Below, one piece after another: positions 1 through 6,592 of a stretch of 13,569 bases of DNA (position 1 is the stretch's first letter; each line of letters opens with the position of its first letter). The position numbers were made by a program, and so were the translations under genes. The notes below the pieces were generated by a model that ran no database searches, had not been told where the DNA came from, and was given only the letters and a program-made list of their open reading frames with translations. This DNA comes from CAVWCW01 sp965365625 (lineage in GTDB: Bacteria > Pseudomonadota > Gammaproteobacteria > Chromatiales > Chromatiaceae). Location of the stretch: the NCBI GenBank assembly GCA_965365625.1, contig CBDUCL010000064.1:1-13569 (forward strand). Reading direction: 5' to 3'.

Positions 1-36
1 GATGCCGACGATGGCGACTTCAACCGGTATCTGCAT
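1..36 (-). CDS. 5' end of a gene running off the window, possibly a Rossmann-fold (FAD/NAD-binding) protein
   Basis: The reverse strand reads ATG at 36-34 followed by open codons to the window edge, giving MQIPVEVAIVGI. An AGGGGA Shine-Dalgarno-like run lies about 8 bases upstream of the ATG, which supports a real start. A short polar stretch followed by a hydrophobic beta strand ending in V-G is how many FAD- or NAD-dependent oxidoreductases begin, just before the GxGxxG loop, but the glycine loop itself is outside the window. The gene would be divergent from the membrane-protein gene at 163-564. Function is only a guess from 12 residues; an unrelated protein, or a chance open stretch, remains possible. 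Confidence 0.45.
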   Translation of the reverse strand, partial: MQIPVEVAIVGI

Positions 37-78
37 AGCGTTGTTCCCCTGGCTCTCGGCCGGATCGAGCCGGGAGAC

Positions 79-108
79 TGGATTTGCCGGTGCCCTTGAG
101 CCTACACT
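79..108 (+). promoter_or_regulatory. weak candidate sigma-70 promoter for the membrane-protein gene
   Basis: TACACT at 103-108 resembles a -10 element, with TGGATT at 79-84 as a poor -35 at 18-base spacing. A transcript starting near 115 would leave a leader of about 48 bases before the ATG at 163. It would leave essentially none before the ATG at 115, which is one reason for choosing 163 as the start. This is a motif match only. Confidence 0.3.
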
Positions 109-162
109 AAGCCCATGTCATCGACCGGCGGCCGACGGCCGCCAGACTTGGGAGCAGAGCAA

Positions 163-564
163 ATGGGCGAAACGGTAACCGTAAAATCCGGCGGCGGCAT
201 GTCGATCTTCACCAAGATTCCCTGGACCTTGTTGCTGATCGTCTACCTGCTGGCGACTCACTTCAGCGGTATCCAAATGGACGGGGTCCCCGGCTACGTC
301 TTCATCGGTCTCGGCGTGGTGGTGCTGTTCGCCGAATTCTTCAAGTCCGGCGACATCAGCACCGCCACCTTCCTCACCGATATCATCTTTTCGGTAATCG
401 CGCTGATCCTGGCCACGGGGCTCCTGACTTACCTGTTGTTCGCCCTCGACCAAACACCGAGTTTTTTCCACTGGTTCGGCTACGCCATCATCCTCGGCGA
501 CGCTATTATCAGCCCCTTCAACTCCTTCCGCACCGCGCTGCGCAATTTCGGCGTCGGCGGCTGA
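163..564 (+). CDS. small four-helix integral membrane protein, function unknown
   Basis: The 133-residue product has four hydrophobic stretches: about residues 21-35 (starting WTLLLIVYLL), 44-60, 68-94 and 101-118. It is therefore probably an inner-membrane protein. No cleavable signal peptide, catalytic motif or recognised family signature is visible. The N terminus is short and polar with a glycine run (SGGGMS). The C terminus ends in a short basic-aromatic tail (SFRTALRNFG). I chose the ATG at 163 because GGGAG at 150-154 lies 8 bases upstream. An in-frame ATG at 115 has no ribosome-binding site and adds a 16-residue arginine/proline-rich segment. A third ATG at 199 (MSIFTK) is possible. 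The gene is divergent from the partial gene at 1-36 and convergent with purF, so it is probably transcribed alone. I do not recognise it. Confidence 0.75.
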   Translation: MGETVTVKSGGGMSIFTKIPWTLLLIVYLLATHFSGIQMDGVPGYVFIGLGVVVLFAEFFKSGDISTATFLTDIIFSVIALILATGLLTYLLFALDQTPSFFHWFGYAIILGDAIISPFNSFRTALRNFGVGG

Positions 565-572
565 TGCGGTTC

Positions 573-598
573 CCCGCTCCCGCTGAGCCGGGAGCGGG
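573..598. terminator. hairpin between convergent genes, possible bidirectional terminator
   Basis: CCCGCTCCCG (573-582) and CGGGAGCGGG (589-598) form a perfect 10-bp GC-rich stem with a 6-base loop. It sits in the 43-base gap between the stop of the membrane-protein gene (564) and the stop of purF (608). That is where a shared terminator would be expected. Neither strand has a T tract after the stem, so it may work poorly as an intrinsic terminator, or act with Rho or as a 3'-end stabiliser. Confidence 0.5.
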
Positions 599-607
599 AG
601 CGGCTTC

Positions 608-2119
608 TCAATCGTTGTTGTGCAGGTCGATCGGGCCGCCGCGCTTGGCGGCCCGCTGGCTCTTGGCGCTGTCGCTGCGCGCCTGCTCCAGTTGGCCCAG
701 ATAGCCGTCGGTTACGTCTCCGGTGACGTATTCCCCGTTGAAGCAAGAGCAATCGAACTGGCCAATCTCCCGATTGCCTTTCTGCACCGCCTGGACCAAG
801 TCCTCGAGGTCCTGATACACCAGCCAATCGGCACCAATAAAGCGCGCGATCTCTTCCTCGCTGCGCCCGTGGGCGACCAACTCCTGCACGGTGGGCATGT
901 CGATGCCATAGACATTGGGATAACGGACGGGTGGCGCGGCGGAGGCGAAATAAACCCGCCGGGCACCCGCCTCTCGAGCCATCTGGATGATCTGCTGCGA
1001 GGTGGTGCCGCGCACAATCGAGTCGTCCACCAGCAGCACGTTCTTATCCTTGAACTCCAAGTCGATGGCATTGAGCTTCTGGCGCACCGACTTCTTGCGC
1101 ACCTGCTGGCCCGGCATGATAAAGGTGCGCCCGATATAGCGGTTCTTGATGAAGCCCTCGGTATACTTGACCCCGAGGTTACTGGCCAGGGATAGGGCGG
1201 CGGTGCGGCTGGTGTCCGGGATCGGTATCACCACATCGATGTCGTGAGTCGGGCGCTGGCGCAGGATCTTCTCCGCCAGCTTGGCCCCCATGCGCAAACG
1301 TGCCTTGTATACCGAGATGCCGTCGATCATGGAATCGGGCCGCGCCAAATAGACGTACTCGAAGATGCAGGGTGCGTACCGAGGGTTGTCCGCGCATTGG
1401 CGGGTCCACAGCTTGCCGTTGAGGTCCACGAACACCGCCTCCCCCGGCTCCAGATCGCGGATCAGATCGAAGCCCAAGCTGTCCAGTGCCACGCTCTCCG
1501 AGGCGATCATGTACTCCATGCCGCATTCGGTCTCGCGTCCGCCGAACACGATCGGGCGGATGCCGTGGGGGTCGCGGAAGCCGAGGATGCCGTAGCCGGG
1601 GATCAGGGCCACCGCCGCATAGCCGCCGCTGCAGCGCCGATGCAACCCGGCGACGGCCTGGAACAGATCCTCGGCCTCCAGGCGCAGCTTGTTCTGAATC
1701 TGCAACTCGTGGGCCAGCACGTTGAGCAGGATCTCGGAGTCCGAGTTGGTATTGATGTGCCGGCGATCCTCCAGGAAGAGGTCTCGCTTAAGTTCATCGG
1801 CATTGATCAGGTTGCCGTTGTGGGCCAGGGCCAGGCCGAACGGGGAGTTGACGTAGAACGGTTGCGCCTCGGCCGAGGTTTCGCAGCCGGCGGTAGGATA
1901 GCGCACGTGACCGATACCCATGTGCCCGCTGAGGTCGATCATGTGGCGGGTGCGGAACACGTCCCTGGCCAGACCGTTGTCCTTGCGCAGGTGCAGGGTG
2001 CTGCCCTCAGAGGTCATAATACCGGCGGCATCCTGGCCCCGGTGCTGGAGCACCAGCAGGGCATCGTAGATCCACTGGTTGACGGGCTCGGTCGCGACTA
2101 TGCCGACGATTCCGCACAT
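608..2119 (-). CDS. purF: amidophosphoribosyltransferase (glutamine-PRPP amidotransferase)
   Basis: PurF catalyses the first committed step of de novo purine synthesis in the cytoplasm, making 5-phosphoribosylamine from PRPP and glutamine. The 503-residue product is close to E. coli PurF in length. Residues 1-240 or so are the Ntn glutaminase domain. It begins MCGIVGIV, where Cys2 becomes the N-terminal nucleophile, and includes HVRYPT (71-76), HNGN (100-103) and NSDSE (125-129). The phosphoribosyltransferase domain carries the PRPP loop VLLVDDSIVRGTTS (361-374). The start is the ATG at 2119, because Cys must follow Met and AGGAG (2128-2132) lies 8 bases upstream. The frame is open 23 codons further upstream, but that would bury the nucleophile. 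It is last in the dedD-cvpA-purF group, 72 bases after cvpA. No metZ follows it. Confidence 0.98.
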   Translation of the reverse strand: MCGIVGIVATEPVNQWIYDALLVLQHRGQDAAGIMTSEGSTLHLRKDNGLARDVFRTRHMIDLSGHMGIGHVRYPTAGCETSAEAQPFYVNSPFGLALAHNGNLINADELKRDLFLEDRRHINTNSDSEILLNVLAHELQIQNKLRLEAEDLFQAVAGLHRRCSGGYAAVALIPGYGILGFRDPHGIRPIVFGGRETECGMEYMIASESVALDSLGFDLIRDLEPGEAVFVDLNGKLWTRQCADNPRYAPCIFEYVYLARPDSMIDGISVYKARLRMGAKLAEKILRQRPTHDIDVVIPIPDTSRTAALSLASNLGVKYTEGFIKNRYIGRTFIMPGQQVRKKSVRQKLNAIDLEFKDKNVLLVDDSIVRGTTSQQIIQMAREAGARRVYFASAAPPVRYPNVYGIDMPTVQELVAHGRSEEEIARFIGADWLVYQDLEDLVQAVQKGNREIGQFDCSCFNGEYVTGDVTDGYLGQLEQARSDSAKSQRAAKRGGPIDLHNND

Positions 2120-2191
2120 TTGGGCGTCTCCTGGATGGCCGGGTGGAGGTAGAATCGGCAGGCTCGGCCCGACAACGGCCGGCGGCACTGG

Positions 2192-2683
2192 TCAAACATA
2201 GCTGAACTTGTCCGCGATATCCGGCGGCAACAGGCTCTGCAGCCAGACCGCCAGATGCTGAAAGTGAGGAATCAACTGTGAGGACTGCCACCAGGGGTCG
2301 TCCGGGAACGGGGTAAGCCCGGCCAGCAGCACCAGGATGGCGATGAGCACCGCCCCCCGGGCCAGGCCGAAGAATACGCCGATCAGGCGGTCGGTGCCGC
2401 TCAGCCCGGTTTTGTCCACCAACTGACCCATCAGGTAGCCCAACAGCCCCCCCAGTAGAAGGCTGATCAGCAACAGGATGGCGAAGGCCGCGCCCAGCCG
2501 CAGAGACGCCACCTCGATCCAGGGCTCGAGATGCACCGCCAGGTCACGAAAAAACAGCAAGGCGATCCAGAAGGCGGCAATCCAGGTGACAAGCGAAATG
2601 GCCTCGCGCACGAAGCCGCGAACCAGGCTGATGATCGCCGACAGGGCGACGATTCCGATAATGACGTAGTCCACCCAAATCAT
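2192..2683 (-). CDS. cvpA: CvpA family inner-membrane protein (colicin V production protein homologue)
   Basis: The 163-residue product begins MIWVDYVIIGIVALSAIISL, typical of CvpA. It has hydrophobic segments at about 4-20, 29-46, 63-86 and 104-125, and the conserved GTDRLIGVFFGLARG stretch (96-110) before the last helix. In E. coli, CvpA is needed for colicin V export and is linked to envelope stress; its molecular activity is not settled. The gene lies directly upstream of purF, the usual cvpA-purF arrangement, and 84 bases after the dedD-like gene. No strong Shine-Dalgarno is seen before the ATG at 2683 (only GGTAG about 7 bases upstream). No promoter is evident in the gap, so it is probably co-transcribed with its neighbours. 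Confidence 0.93.
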   Translation of the reverse strand: MIWVDYVIIGIVALSAIISLVRGFVREAISLVTWIAAFWIALLFFRDLAVHLEPWIEVASLRLGAAFAILLLISLLLGGLLGYLMGQLVDKTGLSGTDRLIGVFFGLARGAVLIAILVLLAGLTPFPDDPWWQSSQLIPHFQHLAVWLQSLLPPDIADKFSYV

Positions 2684-2767
2684 GCGTCCGCTACCACTCG
2701 TTGGAGGCGATTCCCACGCCGGCTCGCCCGTACGGATAAGCTACCAATGGTACCAAAGCGCTGGGGC

Positions 2768-3481
2768 TCAGCGGTAGCTGACCACCTTCGACTGGAGGTC
2801 GAAGCGCTTATTCACCCCCGCAGCCATGGCCTCAGCCAACCGGCGGTCGGCCTCGGGACCGATTCGCACTCGGTACAGGGTGCGGCCGTCGATTTGCACC
2901 GGTTCCCGGAACGCCGGGTACTTGGCTTCGCGCAACTCGGCCACCAATTGGTCGGCCCGCTCGCTACTCGACAGGCTGGCCACTTGTACCACCCAGGCAG
3001 AAAGCGAGGGTACTCGCGCCGTCGGCGGCTTCGGAGTCGGCTTGGGCGGCGGAACCGGTTTCGGTGCGGGCTTAGGCTCCGGGGCAGGCTTGGGATCGGG
3101 AGCGGGCTTCGGCTTCGGAGCGGGCTCAGGCTCCGGAGTGGGCTCGGGTTTCGGCTCCGGCTCGGGCTTCGACTCGTTCTCGGGCGCCAGCTCCGGCGCC
3201 GGGACAATGGGCTCTGGGAGCGGCAAGGGCTCGATCTCCACCGCCGCCGGCCGGGGCGGCCTAACCAGGGGTGCCGGCGGCACGACCATGGGGTCCTCAT
3301 CCAAGGGCAGGATCTGGCCGGAGTCGAACGCCTCCCCAGACGGCGGGCGCGGTGGTATGTTGCTGTCCCGAATCTCTGGCTCCGGCACCGCCTCATCATC
3401 CAGCAGCATCGGCACGAAAATCACCACCAAGCATACCAGAACAACGGCCCCAACCAGCCGTCTCTTTAAGCTCTCATCCAC
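2768..3481 (-). CDS. dedD: SPOR-domain cell-division protein, DedD-like
   Basis: The 237-residue product has a short cytoplasmic tail (MDESLKRR) and one membrane helix at about residues 9-27. A long periplasmic proline-rich spacer follows (about 88-154), then a C-terminal SPOR domain (about 159-236) starting AWVVQVASLSS. SPOR domains bind denuded glycan strands at the division septum. E. coli DedD has this layout and sits in the folC-dedD-cvpA-purF order seen here, so the family call is firm. Residues 105-152 are 24 consecutive X-Pro dipeptides, mainly acidic first and mainly basic later. The ATG at 3481 has a weak GGAAG about 10 bases upstream. A likely promoter lies in the 141-base gap after folC. 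The symbol is by synteny and architecture; other SPOR proteins of similar build exist. Confidence 0.88.
   Translation of the reverse strand: MDESLKRRLVGAVVLVCLVVIFVPMLLDDEAVPEPEIRDSNIPPRPPSGEAFDSGQILPLDEDPMVVPPAPLVRPPRPAAVEIEPLPLPEPIVPAPELAPENESKPEPEPKPEPTPEPEPAPKPKPAPDPKPAPEPKPAPKPVPPPKPTPKPPTARVPSLSAWVVQVASLSSSERADQLVAELREAKYPAFREPVQIDGRTLYRVRIGPEADRRLAEAMAAGVNKRFDLQSKVVSYR
3026..3169 (-). repeat. imperfect hexanucleotide repeat encoding X-Pro dipeptides in the DedD-like spacer
   Basis: The region is a run of degenerate 6-base units (CCG/CCC/CCT/CCA proline codons alternating with E, K, A, D or T codons). It encodes 24 uninterrupted X-Pro dipeptides, residues 105-152 of the SPOR protein. 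On the opposite strand it reads as a Gly/Ser/Phe-rich open frame, which is a by-product. Such tracts can change length by slippage. Confidence 0.8.
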
Positions 3482-3498
3482 GAATGGCTTCCGAATTT

Positions 3499-3514
3499 AG
3501 TCAATGGTTTGCGA
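3499..3514 (-). promoter_or_regulatory. weak PUR-box-like sequence in the dedD-cvpA-purF leader
   Basis: The minus strand reads TCGCAAACCATTGACT. Against the E. coli PurR operator pattern (ANGCAANCGNTTNCNT) it keeps GCAA, the C after it, the TT pair and the final T. It lacks the first A, the central G of the CpG and the distal C. It lies about 50 bases downstream of the predicted -10, in the leader of the purF transcript. PurR is mainly known in enteric, Vibrio and Pasteurella relatives, so this may be chance. Confidence 0.2.
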
Positions 3515-3562
3515 AAAACCGGGCGATTGGCCGAGGCCAACTCCGAGCTCGCCGAATTGCAT

Positions 3563-3590
3563 ATTCTAACAGGAGCGCAGAGATTCTGAA
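3563..3590 (-). promoter_or_regulatory. likely sigma-70 promoter for dedD-cvpA-purF
   Basis: On the minus strand TTCAGA (3590-3585) and TAGAAT (3568-3563) are separated by 16 bases. The -10 is preceded by TG one base away (TGTTAGAAT), an extended -10. Initiation near 3556 gives a leader of about 75 bases before the dedD ATG at 3481. It lies in the 141-base folC-dedD gap, locally AT-richer than its surroundings. Confidence 0.55.
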
Positions 3591-3594
3591 GGTT

Positions 3595-3611
3595 GGCGCG
3601 CACCGCGCGCG
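3595..3611 (-). terminator. GC-rich hairpin after folC, weak terminator candidate
   Basis: GCGCGC (3596-3601) and GCGCGC (3605-3610) can pair around a 3-base loop, 12 bases beyond the folC stop. There is no T tract on the minus strand after it. Termination here is doubtful, and transcription may read through into dedD. Confidence 0.25.
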
Positions 3612-3622
3612 TTGTCCGACGG

Positions 3623-4885
3623 TCACAGCTGGGGTAACAACTCGCCGACCAACAGGAACGAGCCGAAAACCAGGATGCAGTCGCCCGCCGCCGCTGCCAG
3701 CTGGGCCCCGCCCATGGCGAGCCGAGGCGAGGGGTAATCGGTTACCTCGGCGCTGGGCAACAGGCCGCGCAGTTCCCGAGCCAGCTCCGCCACCGGCCGG
3801 GCCCTGCCGCCGGTCAGCTGGGGCAGGTGCCAGCTGTCGACCAGTTCTGCCAGGGGCTGCAATACCCCGGGCAGGTCCTTGTCGCCGAGCAGACTGAATA
3901 TCGCATGCACCCGCCCGCCGGGAGCCAAGCGGCGCAAATTTCCCGCCAGCGCGGCGGCGGCCTGGGGATTGTGGGCCACGTCCAACACCAGGGTGACGTC
4001 ACCCGGAATCACCTGAAAGCGCCCCGGGAGTACCGCTGTCTCCAGGCCGAGGCGCACCGCCTCCTGCGCCACCGGCAGCCGGTCGGCGAGCAACTCCAGG
4101 GCCATCAGAACTGCAGCCCCGTTGGCCAGCTGGTAGTCGCCCCGCAGGGCCGGCTCCGGCAGTCCAAAGCGACGGCTCCGGGGCCCCTCCCACTGCCAGC
4201 CGCCGGGAGCGCGCCGCCACCGGAAATCGCGCTCGGCGCAGTACAAACGTGCCCCCAGCGCCGCGGCTCGGCGCAACAGGCTCTGGGGCGGGTCCTTGTC
4301 GCCGCATACCGCCGGTCGGCCGGCGCGCAGGATGCCGGCCTTTTCGCCACCGATTCGCTCGCGGTCCGGCCCCAGCCAGTCCTGGTGGTCCAGGTCGATG
4401 CTGGTAATCAGCGCCAGATCGGGATCGACGATGTTTACTGCGTCCAGGCGCCCACCGAGACCCACTTCCAGAATCGCCAGGTCCAGTTCGGCGGCGGCGA
4501 ACAGATCGAGAGCGGCAAGCGTGCCGAACTCGAAATAGGTCAGAGAGGTTTCTGCACGGGCCGCTTCGACCCGCTCGAAGGCGGCGCAGATCTCGGCGTC
4601 CGGGCGCGGCTCGCGTTGGATGCGGATGCGCTCGTTGTAGCGCACCAGGTGCGGCGAGGTATAGCAACCGACCCGGTAGCCGGCGGCACTATAGACAGCC
4701 TCCAACAGCGCGGCGCAGGAGCCCTTGCCGTTGGTGCCCGCCAGGGTCACGACCGGACATCCGCCCAAGGCCTGGGGTCGCAGGCGCCGCCAGACCCGTT
4801 CGATGCGTTCGAGACCGAGCTCTATCTCGCGTGGATGCAGCCGTTCCAGGCGCTCCAGCCAGGAGTTCAGGGACAGGACGTTCAG
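3623..4885 (-). CDS. folC: bifunctional dihydrofolate synthase / folylpolyglutamate synthase
   Basis: FolC joins dihydropteroate to glutamate and adds further glutamates to folates, an ATP-dependent Mur-ligase-type reaction in the cytoplasm. Numbered from the proposed start (420 residues), the sequence shows LHPREIELGLERI (16-28), the P-loop AGTNGKGS (49-56), SPHLVRYNERI (77-87), LTYFEFGTLAALDLF (115-129), EVGLGGRLDAVN (140-151), DHQDWLGPDRE (166-176) and EKAGI (181-185, with the lysine normally carbamylated). The start is unusual. No ATG, GTG or TTG lies in frame near the expected N terminus. The best fit is CTG at 4885, overlapping the accD stop as CTGA and giving Trp at position 9 as in homologues. 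Starting at the in-frame TTG just before GGCPVVTLAG would delete the N-terminal helices. Identity is certain; the start is not. Confidence 0.93.
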   Translation of the reverse strand: MNVLSLNSWLERLERLHPREIELGLERIERVWRRLRPQALGGCPVVTLAGTNGKGSCAALLEAVYSAAGYRVGCYTSPHLVRYNERIRIQREPRPDAEICAAFERVEAARAETSLTYFEFGTLAALDLFAAAELDLAILEVGLGGRLDAVNIVDPDLALITSIDLDHQDWLGPDRERIGGEKAGILRAGRPAVCGDKDPPQSLLRRAAALGARLYCAERDFRWRRAPGGWQWEGPRSRRFGLPEPALRGDYQLANGAAVLMALELLADRLPVAQEAVRLGLETAVLPGRFQVIPGDVTLVLDVAHNPQAAAALAGNLRRLAPGGRVHAIFSLLGDKDLPGVLQPLAELVDSWHLPQLTGGRARPVAELARELRGLLPSAEVTDYPSPRLAMGGAQLAAAAGDCILVFGSFLLVGELLPQL

Positions 4886-5742
4886 GGGCGCGGCTGGTGG
4901 GTCAGCATACTGAGCAGGCTCGACAACTCGTCGCGCAGGTCGCGGCGGTCGATAATGCGGTCCACCGCCCCGTGCTCGACCAGGAACTCGCTGCGTTGGA
5001 AGCCCTCGGGCAGGGTCTCGCGCACGGTCTGCTCGATTACCCGTGGCCCGGCAAACCCGATCAGGGCATTGGGCTCGGCCACATTGACGTCCCCGAGCAT
5101 AGCGAAGCTGGCGGACACCCCGCCCATGGTGGGATCGGTGAGCACCGATACGAACGGCAAGCCGCGCTCCGACATGCGGGCCAGGGCGGCGCTCGTCTTG
5201 GCCATCTGCATCAGGGAGAACAGGGACTCCTGCATGCGCGCCCCGCCGCTGGCGGCAAAGCAAACCATGGGGATTCCGGCTTCCAGAGAGGCGTTCACTC
5301 CCTGCACGAAGCGCTCCCCGACGACCGAGCCCATGGAGCCTCCCATGAACTGGAATTCGAATGCCGCCGCCACCAGGTCCAGGCCCTTGAGCTTGCCGCG
5401 CATCACCACCAGCGCGTCCTTCTCGCCGGTCTGCTTCTGCGCCTGGAGCAGCCGGTCTTTGTATTTCCTACTGTCCTTGAACTTGAGCGGGTCCATCGGC
5501 TCGAGCCGGGCGGCGATCTCTTCGCGCGGATCGGGATCGAGAAAACCGTCCAACCGGCGCCGGGCGCCAATCCGATTGTGGTAGCCGCATTTGGGGCAGA
5601 CTTCCAGATTGCGCTCCAACTCGGCCCGGTAGAGGATGGCGCTGCAGCCCGGACACTTCGCCCACAGTCCCTCCGGCACCCCGCGCTTGCTGGCGGTATC
5701 CGTGCGGATGCGGCTCGGCATCAGCTTTTCGAACCAACTCAT
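4882..5742 (-). CDS. accD: acetyl-CoA carboxylase carboxyltransferase subunit beta
   Basis: AccD is the beta half of the alpha2-beta2 carboxyltransferase that moves CO2 from carboxybiotin to acetyl-CoA, giving malonyl-CoA for fatty-acid synthesis. The 286-residue product starts MSWFEKLMPSRIRT. It carries the N-terminal four-cysteine zinc ribbon, CPGC at 30-33 and CPKC at 49-52. The crotonase-fold carboxylase core follows, with VVMRGKLKG, FEFQFMGGSMGSVVGE, FAASGGARMQES and LTDPTMGGVSASFAMLGD. The start at 5742 is supported by AAGGGGG, with 6 bases between it and the ATG. It lies 43 bases after trpA and overlaps the proposed folC start. A GATAAT on the minus strand (5768-5763) lacks a good -35, so I do not call a promoter. 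Linkage of accD to folC is widely conserved. Confidence 0.98.
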   Translation of the reverse strand: MSWFEKLMPSRIRTDTASKRGVPEGLWAKCPGCSAILYRAELERNLEVCPKCGYHNRIGARRRLDGFLDPDPREEIAARLEPMDPLKFKDSRKYKDRLLQAQKQTGEKDALVVMRGKLKGLDLVAAAFEFQFMGGSMGSVVGERFVQGVNASLEAGIPMVCFAASGGARMQESLFSLMQMAKTSAALARMSERGLPFVSVLTDPTMGGVSASFAMLGDVNVAEPNALIGFAGPRVIEQTVRETLPEGFQRSEFLVEHGAVDRIIDRRDLRDELSSLLSMLTHQPRP

Positions 5743-5785
5743 GGGCTGCCCCCTTTTCTTGTATTATCGGCGCAGATGCGTTACT

Positions 5786-6592
5786 TCAGGCGGTGTCCAT
5801 GGCCTGGCGCATGGATGCCAGCAGGGCGGCCACCTCGGCGGCGATCGCCTGGGGCTGGTCGGCCAGGGCCTCGACCCGACCAACCAGTGCGCTGCCGACG
5901 ATCACCGCGTCGGCCACTCGGGACACCGCGGCGGCGGTCTCCGCATCCTTGATGCCGAAGCCCACCCCCACCGGGAGCTCGGTATGCCGGCGGATCGCCT
6001 CCAGCTTGCCGGCAAGCTGGTCCACCTGCAGGTGGCTGGCGCCGGTCACCCCCTTGATCGACACATAGTACACGAAACCGCCGGCGGCATTGCAGACCCG
6101 CTGCATGCGCGCCTCGGTCGTAGTGGGGGCGATCAGGAAGATGGGGTCGAGGCCGGCAGCGCTCATACTGTCGAGAAAGCCACCGCCCTCCTCCGGCGGG
6201 ATGTCCACCGTCAACACCCCGTCCACTCCAGCCGCAGCGGCGGCGGCCGCGAAATCGGCATAGCCCATGGCCTCGATGGGGTTGAGATAGCCCATCAGCA
6301 CCACGGGGGTCGCCTGGTCGTCGCGCCGGAATTGACTGACGATGTCGAGCACCCCACGCAGGCTCATGTGGTGCACCAGGGCGCGCTCGCTGGCGCGCTG
6401 GATCACCGGCCCATCCGCCATCGGATCGGAAAACGGCACGCCCAGTTCGATCAGGTCGGCGCCGGCCGCTACCATGGCATGCATCAAGGGCACGGTCACC
6501 TGCGGGTTCGGATCGCCGGCGGTGACGAAGGGGATTAGGGCGCTGCGGCCTGCCTGCTTCAGCTCGGCAAAGCGGCTGGCGATTCGGCTCAT
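5786..6592 (-). CDS. trpA: tryptophan synthase alpha subunit
   Basis: TrpA cleaves indole-3-glycerol phosphate to indole and glyceraldehyde-3-phosphate, and indole passes through a tunnel to TrpB. The 268-residue product matches the usual length. Both catalytic acids are at the Salmonella positions: Glu49 in ELGVPFSD and Asp60 in MADGP. PFVTAGDPNP (21-30), VLTVDIPPEE, FVYYVSIKGVTGA and VGVGFGI are also present. Its ATG overlaps the trpB stop as ATGA (6592-6589), so the two subunits are translationally coupled, as expected for a 1:1 complex. accD follows after 43 bases. No attenuator or tryptophan-rich leader is seen near the trp genes. Confidence 0.98.
   Translation of the reverse strand: MSRIASRFAELKQAGRSALIPFVTAGDPNPQVTVPLMHAMVAAGADLIELGVPFSDPMADGPVIQRASERALVHHMSLRGVLDIVSQFRRDDQATPVVLMGYLNPIEAMGYADFAAAAAAAGVDGVLTVDIPPEEGGGFLDSMSAAGLDPIFLIAPTTTEARMQRVCNAAGGFVYYVSIKGVTGASHLQVDQLAGKLEAIRRHTELPVGVGFGIKDAETAAAVSRVADAVIVGSALVGRVEALADQPQAIAAEVAALLASMRQAMDTA

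Noticed and set aside
115..162. Upstream ATG extending the membrane protein by 16 residues
   Set aside because: No ribosome-binding site precedes 115, the added residues are Arg/Pro-rich, and a -10-like element just upstream would leave no leader; 163 has GGGAG at 8 bases.
1244..2152. Plus-strand open frame of 302 codons antisense to purF
   Set aside because: purF on the other strand is complete with all active-site motifs; the plus-strand product is low-complexity Ala/Gln/His-rich sequence without a family signature.
2120..2188. 23-codon upstream extension of purF
   Set aside because: The catalytic cysteine must directly follow the initiator Met, and AGGAG precedes the ATG at 2119.
2826..3500. 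Plus-strand Gly/Ser/Phe-rich repetitive open frame
   Set aside because: It is the reverse complement of the X-Pro repeat in the SPOR protein, whose membrane helix and SPOR domain show the minus strand is the coding one.
3827..5584. Long plus-strand open frame (585 codons) antisense to folC and accD
   Set aside because: It lies opposite two genes with intact catalytic motifs, has no recognisable domain and reflects GC-rich third-position bias on the reverse strand.
5763..5768. GATAAT on the minus strand ahead of accD as a promoter
   Set aside because: No acceptable -35 lies 16-18 bases upstream, and the gene is 43 bases after trpA in a tight run.
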